This document shows, one piece after another, positions 10,112-25,100 of a DNA stretch of 64,000 nt. The notes under the pieces were generated by a model. The model ran no database searches. It was not told the origin of the DNA and saw nothing but the letters and a program-made list of their open reading frames with translations. The DNA lies in NCBI GenBank assembly GCA_949130485.1, contig OX422183.1:27216316-27280315 (forward strand), written 5' to 3'. Source of the stretch: Agelas oroides (taxonomy: Eukaryota > Porifera > Demospongiae > Agelasida > Agelasidae). Each line of letters starts with the position of its first letter. Positions within the stretch are counted from its first letter, which is position 1. The translations under genes and the position numbers were made by a program.

Positions 10112-13100
10112 GTATGTTTGCATTGTGTGATTCTCAGTGTTTCAGTACTTTGTCCAATGAAGTAGACAATATCTTTAAATGGTAATTGGGCAAGCCTGAG
10201 CGAGCCCCACACTAGTGTGACTGCATTGTGGATGTGTGTGTGTGTGTGTGCATGTATAATACATATGCTTGTTTGGACCGACCACTTACCATAAATTTCA
10301 AATGAGCGCATTCAAACGTTTCACGAAGATCGATATTGCGAAGCTTGTAAAGGCCAGTGGAGGGCTACTTTTTTTTGTGAGTGCAGTGTCAGCGACCCGG
10401 AATGAAGACGACTGAAGTTGATGCACACACGGCAACTTATTCTGGTTTGTGCTTCTACCGACCATCAATGGCAGGCCACTCACAGGCGGTACAAATTTTA
10501 ATATGGACGGTGGTTGAGGTTGCTTCACGGAAGGGCCATGCATAAATGGTACTCATAAATGCCAGACATTTAGCTCATGATTTCGGTGTAAAGCTTAATC
10601 CATGCATGTGTAGCCACATTAGCTGCCCTGGCTGGAGAAATGGCTGGCATATGTGATACTTAGCTATCTCTGGTGAGGACTTAGTTACTCATGCATTATC
10701 AAGTTTGGCTTAAACAGTCGACAGTGACAAATCCTGCTGTGTGCCATGACAAATTAGTAAATCAGCAGTTTGCTGCTTGCTCAGGCTCGCCCCACTAGTA
10801 AACACATGTTGTGAGAGTGTACCATTCAGTACCATGTATATAGTGGGCTAGGACTGCCTGGTAGTGGTCAGAGTACTGGCAACTCAAACCAGAGGCATTT
10901 CAGCTGTTATTGTTTTTACCTTCTTTTATTTTCCTCACAACACCAAGTGCTGCAAACAGATTGCACAGTACACTGTGTTGGCTGCCATTTGATGATCTTG
11001 TACCTAACCTACATTAGTATACATCTGGCATATATGCCTAGTATTGTGTTTCCATTTTTGTATTACGTACCTGTGTATATCATGGTTGGTTTGCCGTTTT
11101 CTTCTGCCTTCCCTACTAATCCAGTATATTCAAAACAGTGTGCTGCCAAACATGAGAGTAAGTGCTCAATCACTCGGACTTGCCTGCATCACAGCTGCTG
11201 TTGATATCTCCCCACCCATCCTACCAACACTGGAACCCCTAGAAATGTTTGCTTTTGCTGATGACCCAAAGTTACGCTGCAGATTCATCAAGGTACCAGC
11301 TCAGAGTACTACCATAGGGCATTTTTTGTGAGGGTACTTAATCATGATAAAGGAGAATTCATTAACTTATCTGTATCTTAAAGCAGTGAATGAATTACTG
11401 TTTGTGCAAAATATTGCCCCCAACATCTTGTCAGAGTAAGGGCAAGTGTCCACTTTGACAGGCTCACAACTCAGATCCACTAGAAAATCTTGAGACAGTG
11501 AACCGTGGGGTGAACTGTGAGTCTTCCAGTTTGTTTCAACAATTGAATTTTAATACACAAATGCACTTGTGTGTTTGAATTCTTGTTGAAACAACTGAAA
11601 GTGTAGGAACATTTGCGGTTCACCCCCCACCGTTCAATTCTTGTGTTCTGTAAAAACCTAGCTAAGCAACATTGGAGTCTCAATTAGGGAAGAGGCATGC
11701 TGCATGTCTCTTCAACAGTGGAGAATCCAATCTGCTCTAGCATGTTCAGTCAATTTTTATAGTACAAAATACAGTAATTCTCCCACCTTTCCTTAGCTCC
11801 TAGGAATGATCATTTACTCCCACTTGAGGGCCAACTGTGGTGACTTTACCAGCTGTCCTGCCATAGTATCTGATGCTAAAGAGAAGTTGTGCACCATGCT
11901 GCAAGACAGCACTCCTGTTGTCCTTAAAGCAGCCTGTGAGGCATTGCAACTGTGTCTGCCTGCTCTCATAAAATCATCAAGACCTGCTATAGGTGAAGAC
12001 CATATACACTCCTTACCAGATGAGCAATTGTGTATGTATGCAAGTACTTGTGCTGTGTAGACACAGTTCTGTATCATGTAGGTAGGCACTTTAGTAGTGT
12101 GGGTGGGCCTGAGCGAGCGTTGTGTGCTACTCAAAGGCTTGTGTAGTGAGCTGGTAGCCACTTGCATAGTTCTTAGTAATAGATATAGGCAACTTGGAAA
12201 TATGGTAGCTCACTGTACGAATACTTGCTAATACTCACTGTGGACACACTTCTTCTTTGTCCAGCTGTGACCATACTTCACAAGCTGCTCCCACTGCACA
12301 AGAGCTCCTATTGGCTGACGAAGGTGGAACTGCTACAGACACTGTCTTGCCTTGAATTCAATTCCTTGGCAATGACAGACAGCCATCTACCAGATGCTGT
12401 GTTGAAGGGAGTCATATTTACACTGTTGGCAGACAGTGATCACAGGTGAGCAATCACAAGGAAGTCTGTTGGGTGCTTGTTTCGTTTGCTACTACCAGTT
12501 ATGAATTCTTGTATCCCTTTGACAAATTTATTTAGTATGTGCGCTTGATTCTTTAGGGTGCGTACAGCAGCTTGTGAAGCTCTTGTCTCTGTGGCCTCTT
12601 GCCTGCAGCTTACTGGTCAGCCACTTCTAGGCTATGCCCAGTGGGAGGCAAGCCATCTCTTCTCACACCTTCACTCCAAAACTATCCAGCTCTCCTTGGC
12701 AGGGATTGCTGACTCTGCTGCTAAAGCCCTTCCTCGGTCACCTATGGGTCTGGAGCATTTACTGTGGTTCCTGCTTGGAAATATTAGGTATGCTTTCCAT
12801 TTGGGTTTGGTGCAAAGTACGTATCTTTGCATGTGGCAGTCATGGCAATGTTGTTCCGTTGTGTATATCACCGAGTTTGACACGCTGTAGTGCTTAGCTT
12901 CCGCTAAGGTTGGGGCTCGTACTCACTTCATGAATATCTGATGGGTCTATGAAGTGCGTATTAGCCCCGCCCTTAGTGGAAGGTCAGCGCTGTAGTGTGT
13001 TGAACTCAGTGATGCACTTAAAATATGTGACAGAGAAATATTTGATTACTATCCAGGACTGCGACATATGTAATATAGAACAGTGTGTGTAACCAAGAGC

Positions 13101-16100
13101 AAGATTCGACCTCCGACCACTTTGATCCAGTATGCTACTTTCGTAGTGTGTTAGTGTAAGGAGAGATAAGTTAACCCTTTAGGTCCTAAAATTACTTGCG
13201 AAATTTACTCCACATGGTATAGCTGCTGACAGACTGTGCTTCAAGAGCATGTAACGCTGCTCAATACACCCTACGACGATAATTACAGCATTCAACAGCA
13301 TCGGGGGTATGCCCCGATGGTTATTTATAATGATTATTGCTCTGGGCAGGAAGAGGTGGGATGCAAGGGGCGGGGCCATCTCTGAGGTAGCCACGCGGTA
13401 AGCGTGTTAGTCGTAGCTTTCTGAAACAGTTTGTTTTCACGTTTCTTGCCGCTAATCGCTTCACTGCTGGAGAGAAGAGGTTCACAGTAACTCACAACAG
13501 GAACACTACTCCAGGTAAGCTCGGAACAAAGGCCGTTTTACTTGTACCGTTCGATCGACGTTATCGCAGGCACACCGTCTCTGTTTTGACAGCTGCTTGC
13601 TCCGGTGTACAGGACCCTAGCCCGCCTTTATTACTAGAGCCTGACAGAGAGGAAGTACTAATAAACTAACTGTAATAATGTCAGCGTTTGGGCAGAAAGT
13701 GCTACGAAGAGAGAAGCCACAAAATAGTTCAATGTCAAAATGTCGCAGATCTGCAACATTCGGACTTAAAGGGTTAAGGGAACCAGACTGAGGGAGGGAG
13801 AGAAACAAGGATGGCCACTCAACTAGACCGTGTATATAGTGGTACTTTGAAAGGAAACTTGCTGTAGCTGATTCCAAGGTGATGGTAGCTCTTAGATTCA
13901 CCCTTAATATGATTCTAATCAGGTCATGTCATGTACGTACCTACCTCTTCAACTTCTTCTTTTATTAACTGCTGTTCGCACACAATCACAGCTCCTCAGT
14001 GGACTTAACCCTTCAGCGAGGTTGCCTCGAAGCTCTCTACCACCTCTCCTTGCACTACCCTCCCCCTTCCTTCCCAGACCTCTGGGGGTGCGTCCAGAGC
14101 CCGTGTACACTCATAGCCATCCTGCAAGAGCTGCTGAGGTGTTCAAGACTAGTATGGGGAGTTCAAGGTCAGCCATCAGGACACACATACATAACCATGC
14201 TGCTTACCTTCGACTTGTTGAAACCTGCATAGGTATGACTCTAGATTTGCATGAATGTAGTATTTACATAACTGTATCATACAGCGTACTGAAACTTGCT
14301 GTGTGCTCTTACATAGTCATTTTTGCTTGGAAGCTCCTATACATCTGCCTTAACCTATCTATACATGTATTGTGTATGCTATTGGCATGTGCTGAGTTTC
14401 ACCTTTCTTTTCAAAAAGAGACAGTGCATCTACTGTCACCTACCCATGGCTTTTCAGCTCCATTCCACCTTATGTACATAGAAGTAAAACTGCATGTTTC
14501 ACTCCCTGTCCCTATATTTCTTCTCTTCAACATGAAACAGCGCATTGTGAACTTTTGGAGCTGTCTGGCTCAGTGTTTCTTGGGTGTGCCCTGGCCAACA
14601 TGCAGCTAAGTGCCCAATCTGGTCAATCATGGAGTGCCCTGAGTGAGCCATCACTTGTGAGCCATGCTGGCAGGCTGCTGAACCACACTGTAAAGTTGCT
14701 GAGCATCTTTGTGCATATCATTGAGCACAGGGAACCAGAGCCAAAAGAATCGAAGGTGAGAACACATGTATATTGGGCACTGCGGTCTGATGTACTGTAA
14801 ACCACACATGGCCAGTGATGTTTACTTTGGATTTCCAAGTTAACAGGCAGCTGCTATGTAGACAATCCGAGGATGTCCACCATGCCCCAAACTCCCTGTC
14901 TGAACATCCATGTATGCCAAGGATGTAAACTCCCCGTCTGAACATCCATGTATGCCAAGGATGTCCACCATGCCCCAGCCCCCAGTCTGAGTATCTCCAT
15001 GTGCTGAGGATACTCAGACAATCCACCATGCCCCGAACCTCCTGTCTGAGCATCTGTGTATGTCAAGGATACCCAGACCATCTGGCCGCTCCCTATTACC
15101 CAGACCATCTTGATCAATCCAAGGATACCCTAACCTCCTTGTCTGAGTGTGCCCATACACTGAGTACACCCTCGAGATATAAATATATTTCATGTTTCTT
15201 TTCATAAAGTACGCTAGTTGATTTATGTGCAGTATAAATAGGTGAGTTCAAACGATATCGTGCAATATCTCGAGAACTGCTCAACGCACAAACACCGGAC
15301 AAGTACCAGCATGTAGCCAAGAGCCTGTAGATTCTACTGATGCTAATATGGTGGAGACTTCAACTTGTTTGGAGACAACACAGCAAGAAACGACAAATTT
15401 CACCGTCCGATTATTGATCGAATCGGACTGATCCATGTTCAGCTGCGCCCAAAGCAGCTACCGCTACGAAAATATATTGCGAATTGGGAAGGTCTTGGGG
15501 CATCGTATCGATGCTTAAATCTCTCCAAAAGCAGCTTCAGAGAAGGCACAAACAACAGTGTCTGAAAATACATACACTTTTCCGAATATTGATGTTTTTC
15601 GGACGGCCATTTTATCGCTTCTAGCGCCAACAGGAAACAATGAGCAGGCGTCATTTTTGGTACACCAGGTACCACGTACCTCCGCTACAGCCTTGCGGTA
15701 TCGCCGAATGTTTACGCAGTTTTCCCTCCGCGTTTGAGTGTCTGAATATACCTGTCGTCCGATGATTGCTAACTTACTCTATACCATCTAATTGTGTAAG
15801 TTGGCCACACACTACTTGTACCATCTAGTTGTGTAAGCGACAGCTGAAATGTTACCTTCACTGAAACTGTCAGCTAACTTTTGCTGTGTATTATTAGTGA
15901 TTTCAGGTACACAGCGGGTACCCGCGTTTCCACCATGGTAGCTTATTCAGACTTTACTTCTGACTATGTCTGGAGTAAAGCAGATTTGTTTTCAACCAAG
16001 CTAAACCTACGTAACTATCATTGCCTGAACTCTGCTATTTTACAAGATATAACGCAATGAATCAACACTACACAAAGGTACCATTTTTAGTAGCTTCTCT

Positions 16101-19100
16101 TGTAACAACGTGATGGATTTCTGCACATCTGCGTTGGGGTAAAAGGGTTAAATGTGTACTCACTCTAAAAGGGCATTATTCAACATCCGGTGGTTTAGAC
16201 GTGAAGCAAGTACAAAAGGGGGAGTGTACATATAACAGCAAGTAATTATGGCTGTTTCATAACAAATGTTAAAGCAAGCCATAGTCTATATGTATATGTT
16301 GTATTTTGGCCTGCTATGTAGTGTGTAGGAAAAACGATTTCTAAATGTGCTACGATAAGTTTTTCTCACAGATGTATGAGAAAGTTTCCTACAGTTGTGT
16401 GGGAAATTGTATTTAGTCCAAGTTACTCAATGGTATACCAGTAATTTATATAATATTTGTACACCTGCAATTTGTAAGAACAATGTTTCTTACATATACT
16501 GTTGTATTTTGTAGGAAATTTTCCACAAAATGTCTCTATATTATGGAATAGGTAATCTGTTCAGCGGATGTTATGTTGCGGAGTATGAACAATCTGATAT
16601 TTCCATTACCAACTTGGAATCAGAAAACCTTTGCTTCAGTCATCAAAAGTGTAGAAGTGTGAATTTGCCAATATTTAAAGCCCCACACTACTATGTAGCA
16701 TTGTTGAATGAATGAATGAATGAATTTTAATTTTCAACAGGATAGTCCCATTGGCCATTGGCCAGTCTACCTGGGAGTCCTGCGTGGGACATTTAACAAA
16801 ATACTGTGTATACAGTGAAGCAAGAACATACATAAGACATTGTGAACCAATGTGAACAAAACAATGAAATTCACAAACGTAAGAGAAAACATGAACTAAA
16901 GAAGGGTAAAATTAAAAAACAAGTGATCTTAGTTTATTCTTAAATGAACACATGGACGTGAGTAGCCTGCATTCCTTTGTTAGGTTATTCCAGTCTTGAG
17001 TTCCTTTGAATGTGAATGAGTTTTTAAAGAAATTTGTATTTGCTCCTCTCTGGTAAAGACGCATAGACCCTTTGGTTCTCCCTTTGTTGGCCTCAAACCT
17101 TGAGCTTAATGTAGCGGGCACTTGACTCCAAACACATTTATACACTAGGCACAACCTGTTCATGTTCCTTCGAGCCTCTAATGTTGTCCAGTTCAGTTCC
17201 TCACGTAGATCTCCACTAGGGGTTCTCGGAGGTCTTGACAATATGATTCTCATTCCGTAATTCTGAACTCTTTCCAACTTCTGCCTCAAGCACTGTGAAC
17301 ATTCTTGCCAAACAACCGAACAATAATTGAGGTAGGGTAGCACCAGGGCATTATAGATTTGCTTTTTTGTTCTAGACGGCAGCACTCCACTCCATCTCTT
17401 CAACTTCCCTAGCCCCGCGAAGCATTTCTTTCTCACATACTCAATGTGGTCATTCTACGTTAGGCCTATGTCCAGGAACACTCCAAGTCATTTCACAGTT
17501 GTACTCCTCTCCAACAGCTGACCTCTCATTTCAACCTTTACTTCATTCAACTCCTTCTCCCTCCTCTTTCTTCCAATCAGCATGAGATTCGTTTTCTTCA
17601 CATTCAATTTCAAGTCATTCCTGTCTATCCATTGGGATACCTTCTCTACATCTTCCTCAAGTCACCTCTCCAATATAACTGCATCCTTCGCTACAACAGT
17701 CATAGTGGTGTCATCAGCGTACTGCATCACTGTGCTATTCTGGATAGTCCTTGGAAGATCATTCACATACAGCAAGAACAGAAGGGGACCAAGTATGGAG
17801 CCCTGAGGTACTCCCTTCTTCACCTCTGTCCAATCACTCCTTGACCCATCCAGGCATACCCTTTGTTTCCTGCAACTCATGTAATTTCTAAACCATTCTA
17901 ATTCTCCACCTCGAATTCCATACTTCATCAGCTTTCTCAACAGGATTCTGTGGTTAACCGTGTCAAACGCTTAAATCAATAAACACAGAGCCGACCAACA
18001 TATCTTTATCCACTGCATCCCTCCAATCCTCTACCAGATTCACCAATGCATGTAAACAAACTAGAATCACACTACGTAATCATCACTACTAGGTGAATGT
18101 AGGACGCTATATGGGGTGCCGTTTGTGTCAAAACTCTGGTTTTTAGTAAATTATTAAATTAATTATGTTTATCAAACCCGTGACCTTTACTGATCGACCT
18201 TTACTAAACATCAATCGATCTCTGCTAGAAAAGGCAATTCACCAATCTTTAATAAGCATCGATCAATGTTCAGCAAATATGTTCAGCAAAATATGTTTAG
18301 CAAAGATTTGATTGCTGTTTCTTAAAGGGTTGCATAAGGTACTGTGTGAAAGCCGCATACGTCATCACTATAAAGCATTGTGGTGCCACACCCTCTGCAT
18401 ACTTTAACTTTTGTCAGTCAGTATGAGAAAAGGCTGCTATTTGGAAGGGGCGCCATCCCTCAGGTGATCTTTAACAACAAAGAACTTCAACCCATAGCTG
18501 TACATGCTTCCAAATTGCAGGCTTTTCTCATACTGACTGGCAAAAGTTAAAGTATGCAGAGGATGTGGCATGACAATGCATTAGTGATTACGTATGCGGC
18601 TTTCATCCAGTACCTTACACGAAACAGCAATCGATGTTTGGATCAATGTTTAGTAAAGATCGATGGATTGCATGCCTTTCCTAGTAGAGATCGATCAAGG
18701 TTTAGTTAAGCACAGGTGTCATCGTTTAGTGGGAGTCCAAAGAACAGTACAAAACAACGGTAACGTGAAGAGTGAGCCTAAATACCTGGCTTGTGAAGAA
18801 TCTCCAGTACGTGCTTTCTACTGTTGAACTCTTTCTTGTTCTCTTCTTGCTCTCTTGGCTTCTACAGTGGACTGACCTCTTGGTTTTATTCTTTGTCAGA
18901 GTCGCTAGCCGTCGGCTGCGTTCAGCACTCGCTTCTGCACTTGACTCCGACAAATACGTACGTTGCGAAGGCCCAGCCGCGCTGTCCTCCCCGTCCTCCG
19001 TCGCCAAAAAATGTCGTCCCAACGTCGTCCCAACGTCGTCGTGTAATGCATGTGGTATCCGATATCCTGCCTGGGCGTGACCTCAAATTGACATTCCTAA

Positions 19101-22100
19101 GCGATACCGCAAATTGACATTCCTAAGCGTGACAGACATGTACGTACGTACGTGTTGGTTACACAATGTACGTTTGCATGTACATTGCGAGAATAGATCC
19201 CTCATTCCAACCTCGCGCTAATGCGCTCGGAAATAATAAAAAGGGAGCCCTGTGTAACAGACGTTATACAAGGTCATAACCTTTCATAATGTGTGGTTTT
19301 TCACAGTCGGCAGCTACACGTATAGTCTATATAGTACACTCTTGCAATGGCATAATATCAACTGAACAACCACACATGAATATAAAATTATTAAAAGGTC
19401 ATGGCTATAGTGAGTATGACCTTTTTATTATATACAGTTGATGTAATTCTGTAATGACACTGAAAGTAATTATTTAATTTACAAGTTAGCATATTAATCA
19501 CTCAACATAACAAACTGCTGTAGCTTAGTTTCACATCTACCACAAGAACATTTCTTGGCACAAATGTCACAGCAGAGGCATTTACTACCCATGTCTGCAT
19601 GACAATAAGTGTCCATATCCTGGAAGAGAGTGTCTCGTCTGCATTCAGAGGTATTAGCCGCATACTGCTTGATGTCGTCATCAACAGTGTGATGAGTTCT
19701 ATTCTGAAGTAAAGTTACCAAAGAAGCACCTCCATCTCTGCCAGCACGCCCAGTCTCTTGGATGTAGTTGCATATATCATCAGGCATCCCAATGTGAATG
19801 ATTTGCCTGACATCAGGGCAATCTATCCCCATTCCAAAGGCGATTGTAGCAATGATGACTCTCAGACTGGTTTGTTATTTGAATAGTTGAATAATTTCTG
19901 ATTTACGGCCTGGATCAGTCACACTAGTGAACATATCGACAAGTCGGAATTGAGGAATATCTGGTGCATCTTCTGGTTCTGTAAATCCTAAATCAAGGTA
20001 ATCTTTAAGATATAAATAAATGTCAGCACACATCCCAAATGACTGTCCATAGATAATTGTCTTTGGGAATGATTTCCTTTGACACTGTAATCTTTTTGCT
20101 AATGGAGAAAATGTATCTTCAACAGTCTTAAAGACTCCAACTGAGTAGATAAGATTAGGTTTACAAGGTGATCTTGTAGCAATATATGGGTTTCTTAGTC
20201 CTATCGTACGGCTCACAGACAAACATATGGTTTTAGTCACTGTCGCAGTCAAAGCCATCATGGTGGTAGCAAGCTACTAACTTCACCGATTCTACCAAGC
20301 ACACGACGAAAACTCTCCCCCCTATGATAAAAATTGATAACGACAAATAACTGCTTGAATACACCCATGAATGTGTAAAAGTATATGCCAGTAAATTCAG
20401 TGATCCTCCTAAGGATGGGCAACCCTACTGCATGCTTAGTGAATCCACTTACCACTTCTTTACGCAATGTGACTCGTCCACAACAAATTCAATCTTTTTG
20501 TGTATACATCACCCTCAGTAACTCTCCTCCACTTCTTGTTGGTGATGATCATCTCGGGGGTAAAATACACCAACTGATATGCGCCCCTAGATACTCCTTT
20601 TTTAATGGCATCATCTGTTGTGTCACCTGAAATACAAGCCACTGAAAGACCTTTCTAAAGAGGAGAAGCTTCTCCTCTAAAGGTCTTTCAGTGGCTTGTA
20701 TTTCAGGTGACACAACAGATGATGCCATTAAAAAAGGAGTATCTAGAAGCTGTTCTTTTTTCAGTATCTTATCAAACGTTGATGGTAAGCACGCATAACA
20801 GAGGCTTTTCCCAAACCCTGTAGGAAGAACGGCAAATGCATCTCTGAATTGGAACACCACGTCTAGCTGTTCAGGTTTCAGAGTATGGTAGCCCAGCTCT
20901 TCAGCGGCACAGCGGATTCTCTCTTTGGTCAATTTATCCTCGTTCGTACTTCAAAGTTACAAAGAAATGAACGACCAAAAATGCTGTTAGGCTGGCACTG
21001 TCTTCATGTGTTGCGAAGCCATAAATTTTAAGTGGGTGTGAATGTTCCACTTGAAATACTGCAATCTGATTGGACTGCAATATTTTTGCAGCAGAACAAA
21101 TCCGGGTATAGGGCTGGCACCCGACCCTCCGTTTTTCGCGAAGGTCGGGTTACACCCGACTAAGGCACACCCTTGTTGAGGTTAGATCTGATACCTGTAT
21201 AGTGCAACAGGGCATAAAGCTGGTATTGATGTACATACACTATTATGGTTATACCTTCGTGTGAGAATGTCCAATTTCAATTTCAAATGAGATATAGGTT
21301 CGGGAATACTTAACAGATTTGTGGATAAAATCTCGTTACCATAGTGATAAACCACAAGCAACCACAAACAACCACACCCGATTGATGATTTTTACATTAT
21401 TGCATTCTCCTCCAAGGGTAAAGGACCTATACCGACCAAACCTTTTTTACTGTAACTAGACATTGGCTGCAAACATCTAATAGAGAAATTAAAATTTTTC
21501 CTATAATAATATATTTTATAAAAAATTGTCCATCGTTCAGACATGCATTTATTAAAATTGATTCTGAATATAAAGTGTAATTGTGAAGAAAACCAAAAAT
21601 CTTCCAGATGAAGTAGACACAACATAGAACAAAACAATAGAGAGATGTTTTTAAACATCACTTTATATTACTTTTTATCAGTCATTGTACCCAATACGTA
21701 TATGGGACTTATATTCCTTGGTAAACTTCTTTACAGTCATTTCCATCTCTGTCGCTGGTGTATCCCCACCCAGATAAGCAAACATATATACTCTAGACTT
21801 CTGGATATAGTTCCTGATGGTCTCAACTGGAATGGAATCGAGTGACCATGGCACAGTCTCGCTCAATGATCCAATAGTGTAGTTGCAGTATGCACGTGTG
21901 AGACGTTTGCTGTGACCCCATACCCGCTCAATCCCGTTTAGCTCACAGTGAAACTTGGGAAGGAATACAGCAGTGTGTCCTTTGCCAGTGAGCATAGTTT
22001 CCAGTGAATTCTTCTCATTTTTGAAATCGTCATGCTGGCTGAGGATCACTATGAGGTCTTCCAATTTCAGCGTCTTTGTGTAGATCCCCCTTTCCTCCGA

Positions 22101-25100
22101 AATCATGGCTGCTCCTTTCGGCGTGCCGTCATCCAACACCAGCTTTTGGGGTTTGCCAGCCCAAACAGTGTCATGCATGACTGGCTGCTTGCCTCCTGGC
22201 TTGCGATTTAGTCTTGATGCTACGAGAGCGTCTGGTGCAAATGCAGTGTGTCCACATGAATGGTCAAAAATCCAAACGTGCTTAAATGCACGAGCTGGAT
22301 ACTTGGCCTCGGCAACCTTCACCGCCATTTCCATCTGCTCCACAAAGAGCTCATTGTTCCAATAACCATCACGATTCTTGCCATACTTGAAGACAATTCT
22401 AGCAGACTGTGGAACTGATGGGTCATGCTGCTTTACGGTCTCGTACAAACCGTCTGGGATTGATAGGTACCCATCCCTCTCTTCAATAAAATCTGACACC
22501 ATCAGTCCTGCTCCTCTCCCCTTTGGCCGTATCACTTGCATGGTGTCATCCTTCCACATAGTCACTTGATCATTGTTGGCATTGTAACTGCTTTCATCGT
22601 GAAACCAAAAAATGGTGTCCCTCTCTTAATTTAGGCGAAATGGTGACTGTCAGTAGAAGTTGAGCAACCTCTTCGTTCGGAGTGTTGTTTCTGTTCAGAA
22701 ATCCAAGGGAGGTCATGGTTTTGAGAAATTCACCATGAGCTTCAACGACATCAGCCCTCTTGTGGCCGTCAACATAGATGCCTTTGGTGACACGCTTCAC
22801 CTTAAACCCCATGGTGTGCAGCCACTGTCTTGCTACCTCAACGGAGATCTCACCTCTCCTTCATTGTGTATAAAACCCACTCGCCACTTTTGAACGGTCT
22901 TGTAATTCTTATTCAAGACCCTGCCAATAATTTCAGAGGCTGGATATATGAGTTGCTGAAATTCCTGCTGCAATATGTGAAACAGAAGGAGAGAGAGAGC
23001 GTAAAGATCATCCCTGGGAAGGGAAACAACCCAGTCGGCAGCAAATTCTTCAATCATTGCATTTGGATCTTTCAAAAGGGCTTCATCTAGAGTCTGATTC
23101 AGAAGAGCTTCCACTTTCCTGCACATGAGAGCCAACCCCAGAGGTGCTGGGTAGATCTTCTTCAGGTTGTTCAATGACAACAGGATTCTGGGACTCTGTT
23201 TCTCGTGTTTTCTGTCGCTTTTCCGCTCGTTGTTGGTGTGCACGATTAAGGTGAACCTTCTGCTTCCTAACCTTGGGCATCTTCTTTGTAAAACAGCACA
23301 ATCAGAATGAAGAAAATGAGTTGAGACATGGAGAGGTGCGAAAGAATCGAGTTATTTACAATCATGTGGGTGTGCGTTAATTAGAAATATAAGTGATGTC
23401 ATTGCGTATTGACCAATAAGATCCCAGGTCTGGGGTCAGCAGACCCTAGCAACAGTGCACATGGTCAAATTGTACTGGAAAAGTGCTCTAATTATAGACC
23501 AGAGTGAAATATTGAAAAATTGCTATGTGTTGCTATGGGCTATCTGCAAGTGTTTGCAAGGTACACGCTGTTGAAAAATATGCCTTGTTGCACTGTACCA
23601 CTTACGGGGTTGACAATTGACATAGTTTTTTTACAGGTTAGGCACACCCTTGTTGAGGTTAGATCTGATACCCCTACCACTTTGGCGTTTGGGATGGTTT
23701 TTGCAATTGTGTCCTTTGGTTGATAGTTATTGGTTGTCACGTCAGGTATATCATCAATTTCAGTGATAGATGGGCTGGTTTTTGGGGTGATTATGGTGTT
23801 CGTTCCATCGAATTGTCATCATGTTGAAAAACTTGTAGGATTTATCTAACGTTACTGAGTGTACGAAGTCTTCCCAAAGAAATAGTTTAGTCATCCCAGT
23901 TGCATCGGCTATTACTAGGTTTTGTCATGGCCAGAAAACAGTGGACACGGACCCGGGTTTACCGTGTATGCCTCCATATACTCAATTCCGTATATTTGAT
24001 GCTGAACATACTGGTCTCTACGGGAAGGCGGAACTTGCAACTCCCTTGTGACAGCCAGCAGTACTGGTGCTCTGTTGTAACCCCCCAGAAAGACGGTCAA
24101 AAGGGCCCACTATCTACTATCATAAACGCTCCAGAGTTACCTTCGCGGCAAAATTTGCAAACAATGACGTAACACTCGTTTCTATACTAGCACTACTAGC
24201 AATTCCATTTTTGTACAATTGTGTAAATTTGGAATATTTTGTACGGGTATTTCATAAAATTTTTGCGTTGTGACCCTCTAGCCTCTAAATTTATGTTCCA
24301 AAGCTTATTATGATAGAGCGGGCCGAGTCTGCGCGGCAGCCGAGAGATAATCAAGCTTAGCAGCAAACAGAATCGAACTCAATTGAACACACACAATTGA
24401 ACTTCCAGAGTTTTAAATAGTTACAGTATTGAAATGATCTAACCAAAAGGATTGCACAACTGACCTAACAGGAAAACCAGAATGTAAATATTACATATTG
24501 AACCAAAAGACATAACCTAAAGGTGATACACAAACACAGGAACCCACAGCTTTTGTAGCAAACATGTGCACCTGCCCTATCTTACACAGCAAAAGAAGTG
24601 TTACGAAAACATGCACACCACAGTATCCTAACATACAGAAATAACCAAATATAGAAAACCCTATGGAACTCGTTAACAGTGATATATAAATCATAATATA
24701 AATCATAATAATAATCAATCCATCACACATATTTTTGCTGTGCATCCGTAGTTTTTTGCTGTTCAGAATTTGCAAAATCCTAGTGAACTAGTAGTATTTT
24801 TGCTAGAATTTCAGCGACTTAGTGCCAAATGACATTCCAAGAAGCCGCTTGCGGTTGGCTCGTTTATTCGAGTGTTAACTGCCACTGCGCGACAGTCAGG
24901 TGAGAAGTATATGTAGTGTTTGGCCATTGTCCTTTAGCTTGTGTTGTGTCATGGGTATAAATGGCATCATGAGTCATCTGTATCAACGACCACTCGTGAA
25001 TTTAATCATTTTATCTGATGATTGATCATAAAGCAATGTAGACACACAGAGGGGGTATAAACAGTAACGCAAAAGGTATGTAAATGGAGAATAGAAATTG

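Noticed and set aside
14006..14017. TTAACCCTTCAG inside HTT exon 6 as a MITE end
   Set aside because: It is conserved coding sequence (LTLQ) with no partner terminus.
14168..14232. Longer version of HTT exon 6 using the donor at 14233
   Set aside because: It would include an in-frame TAG and break phase with the next exon. The 14167 donor aligns across the junction.
18772..19117. Hydrophobic plus-strand frames as membrane proteins
   Set aside because: Antisense to a Lys/Arg/Ser-rich frame, which commonly yields false hydrophobic frames; no signal or homology.
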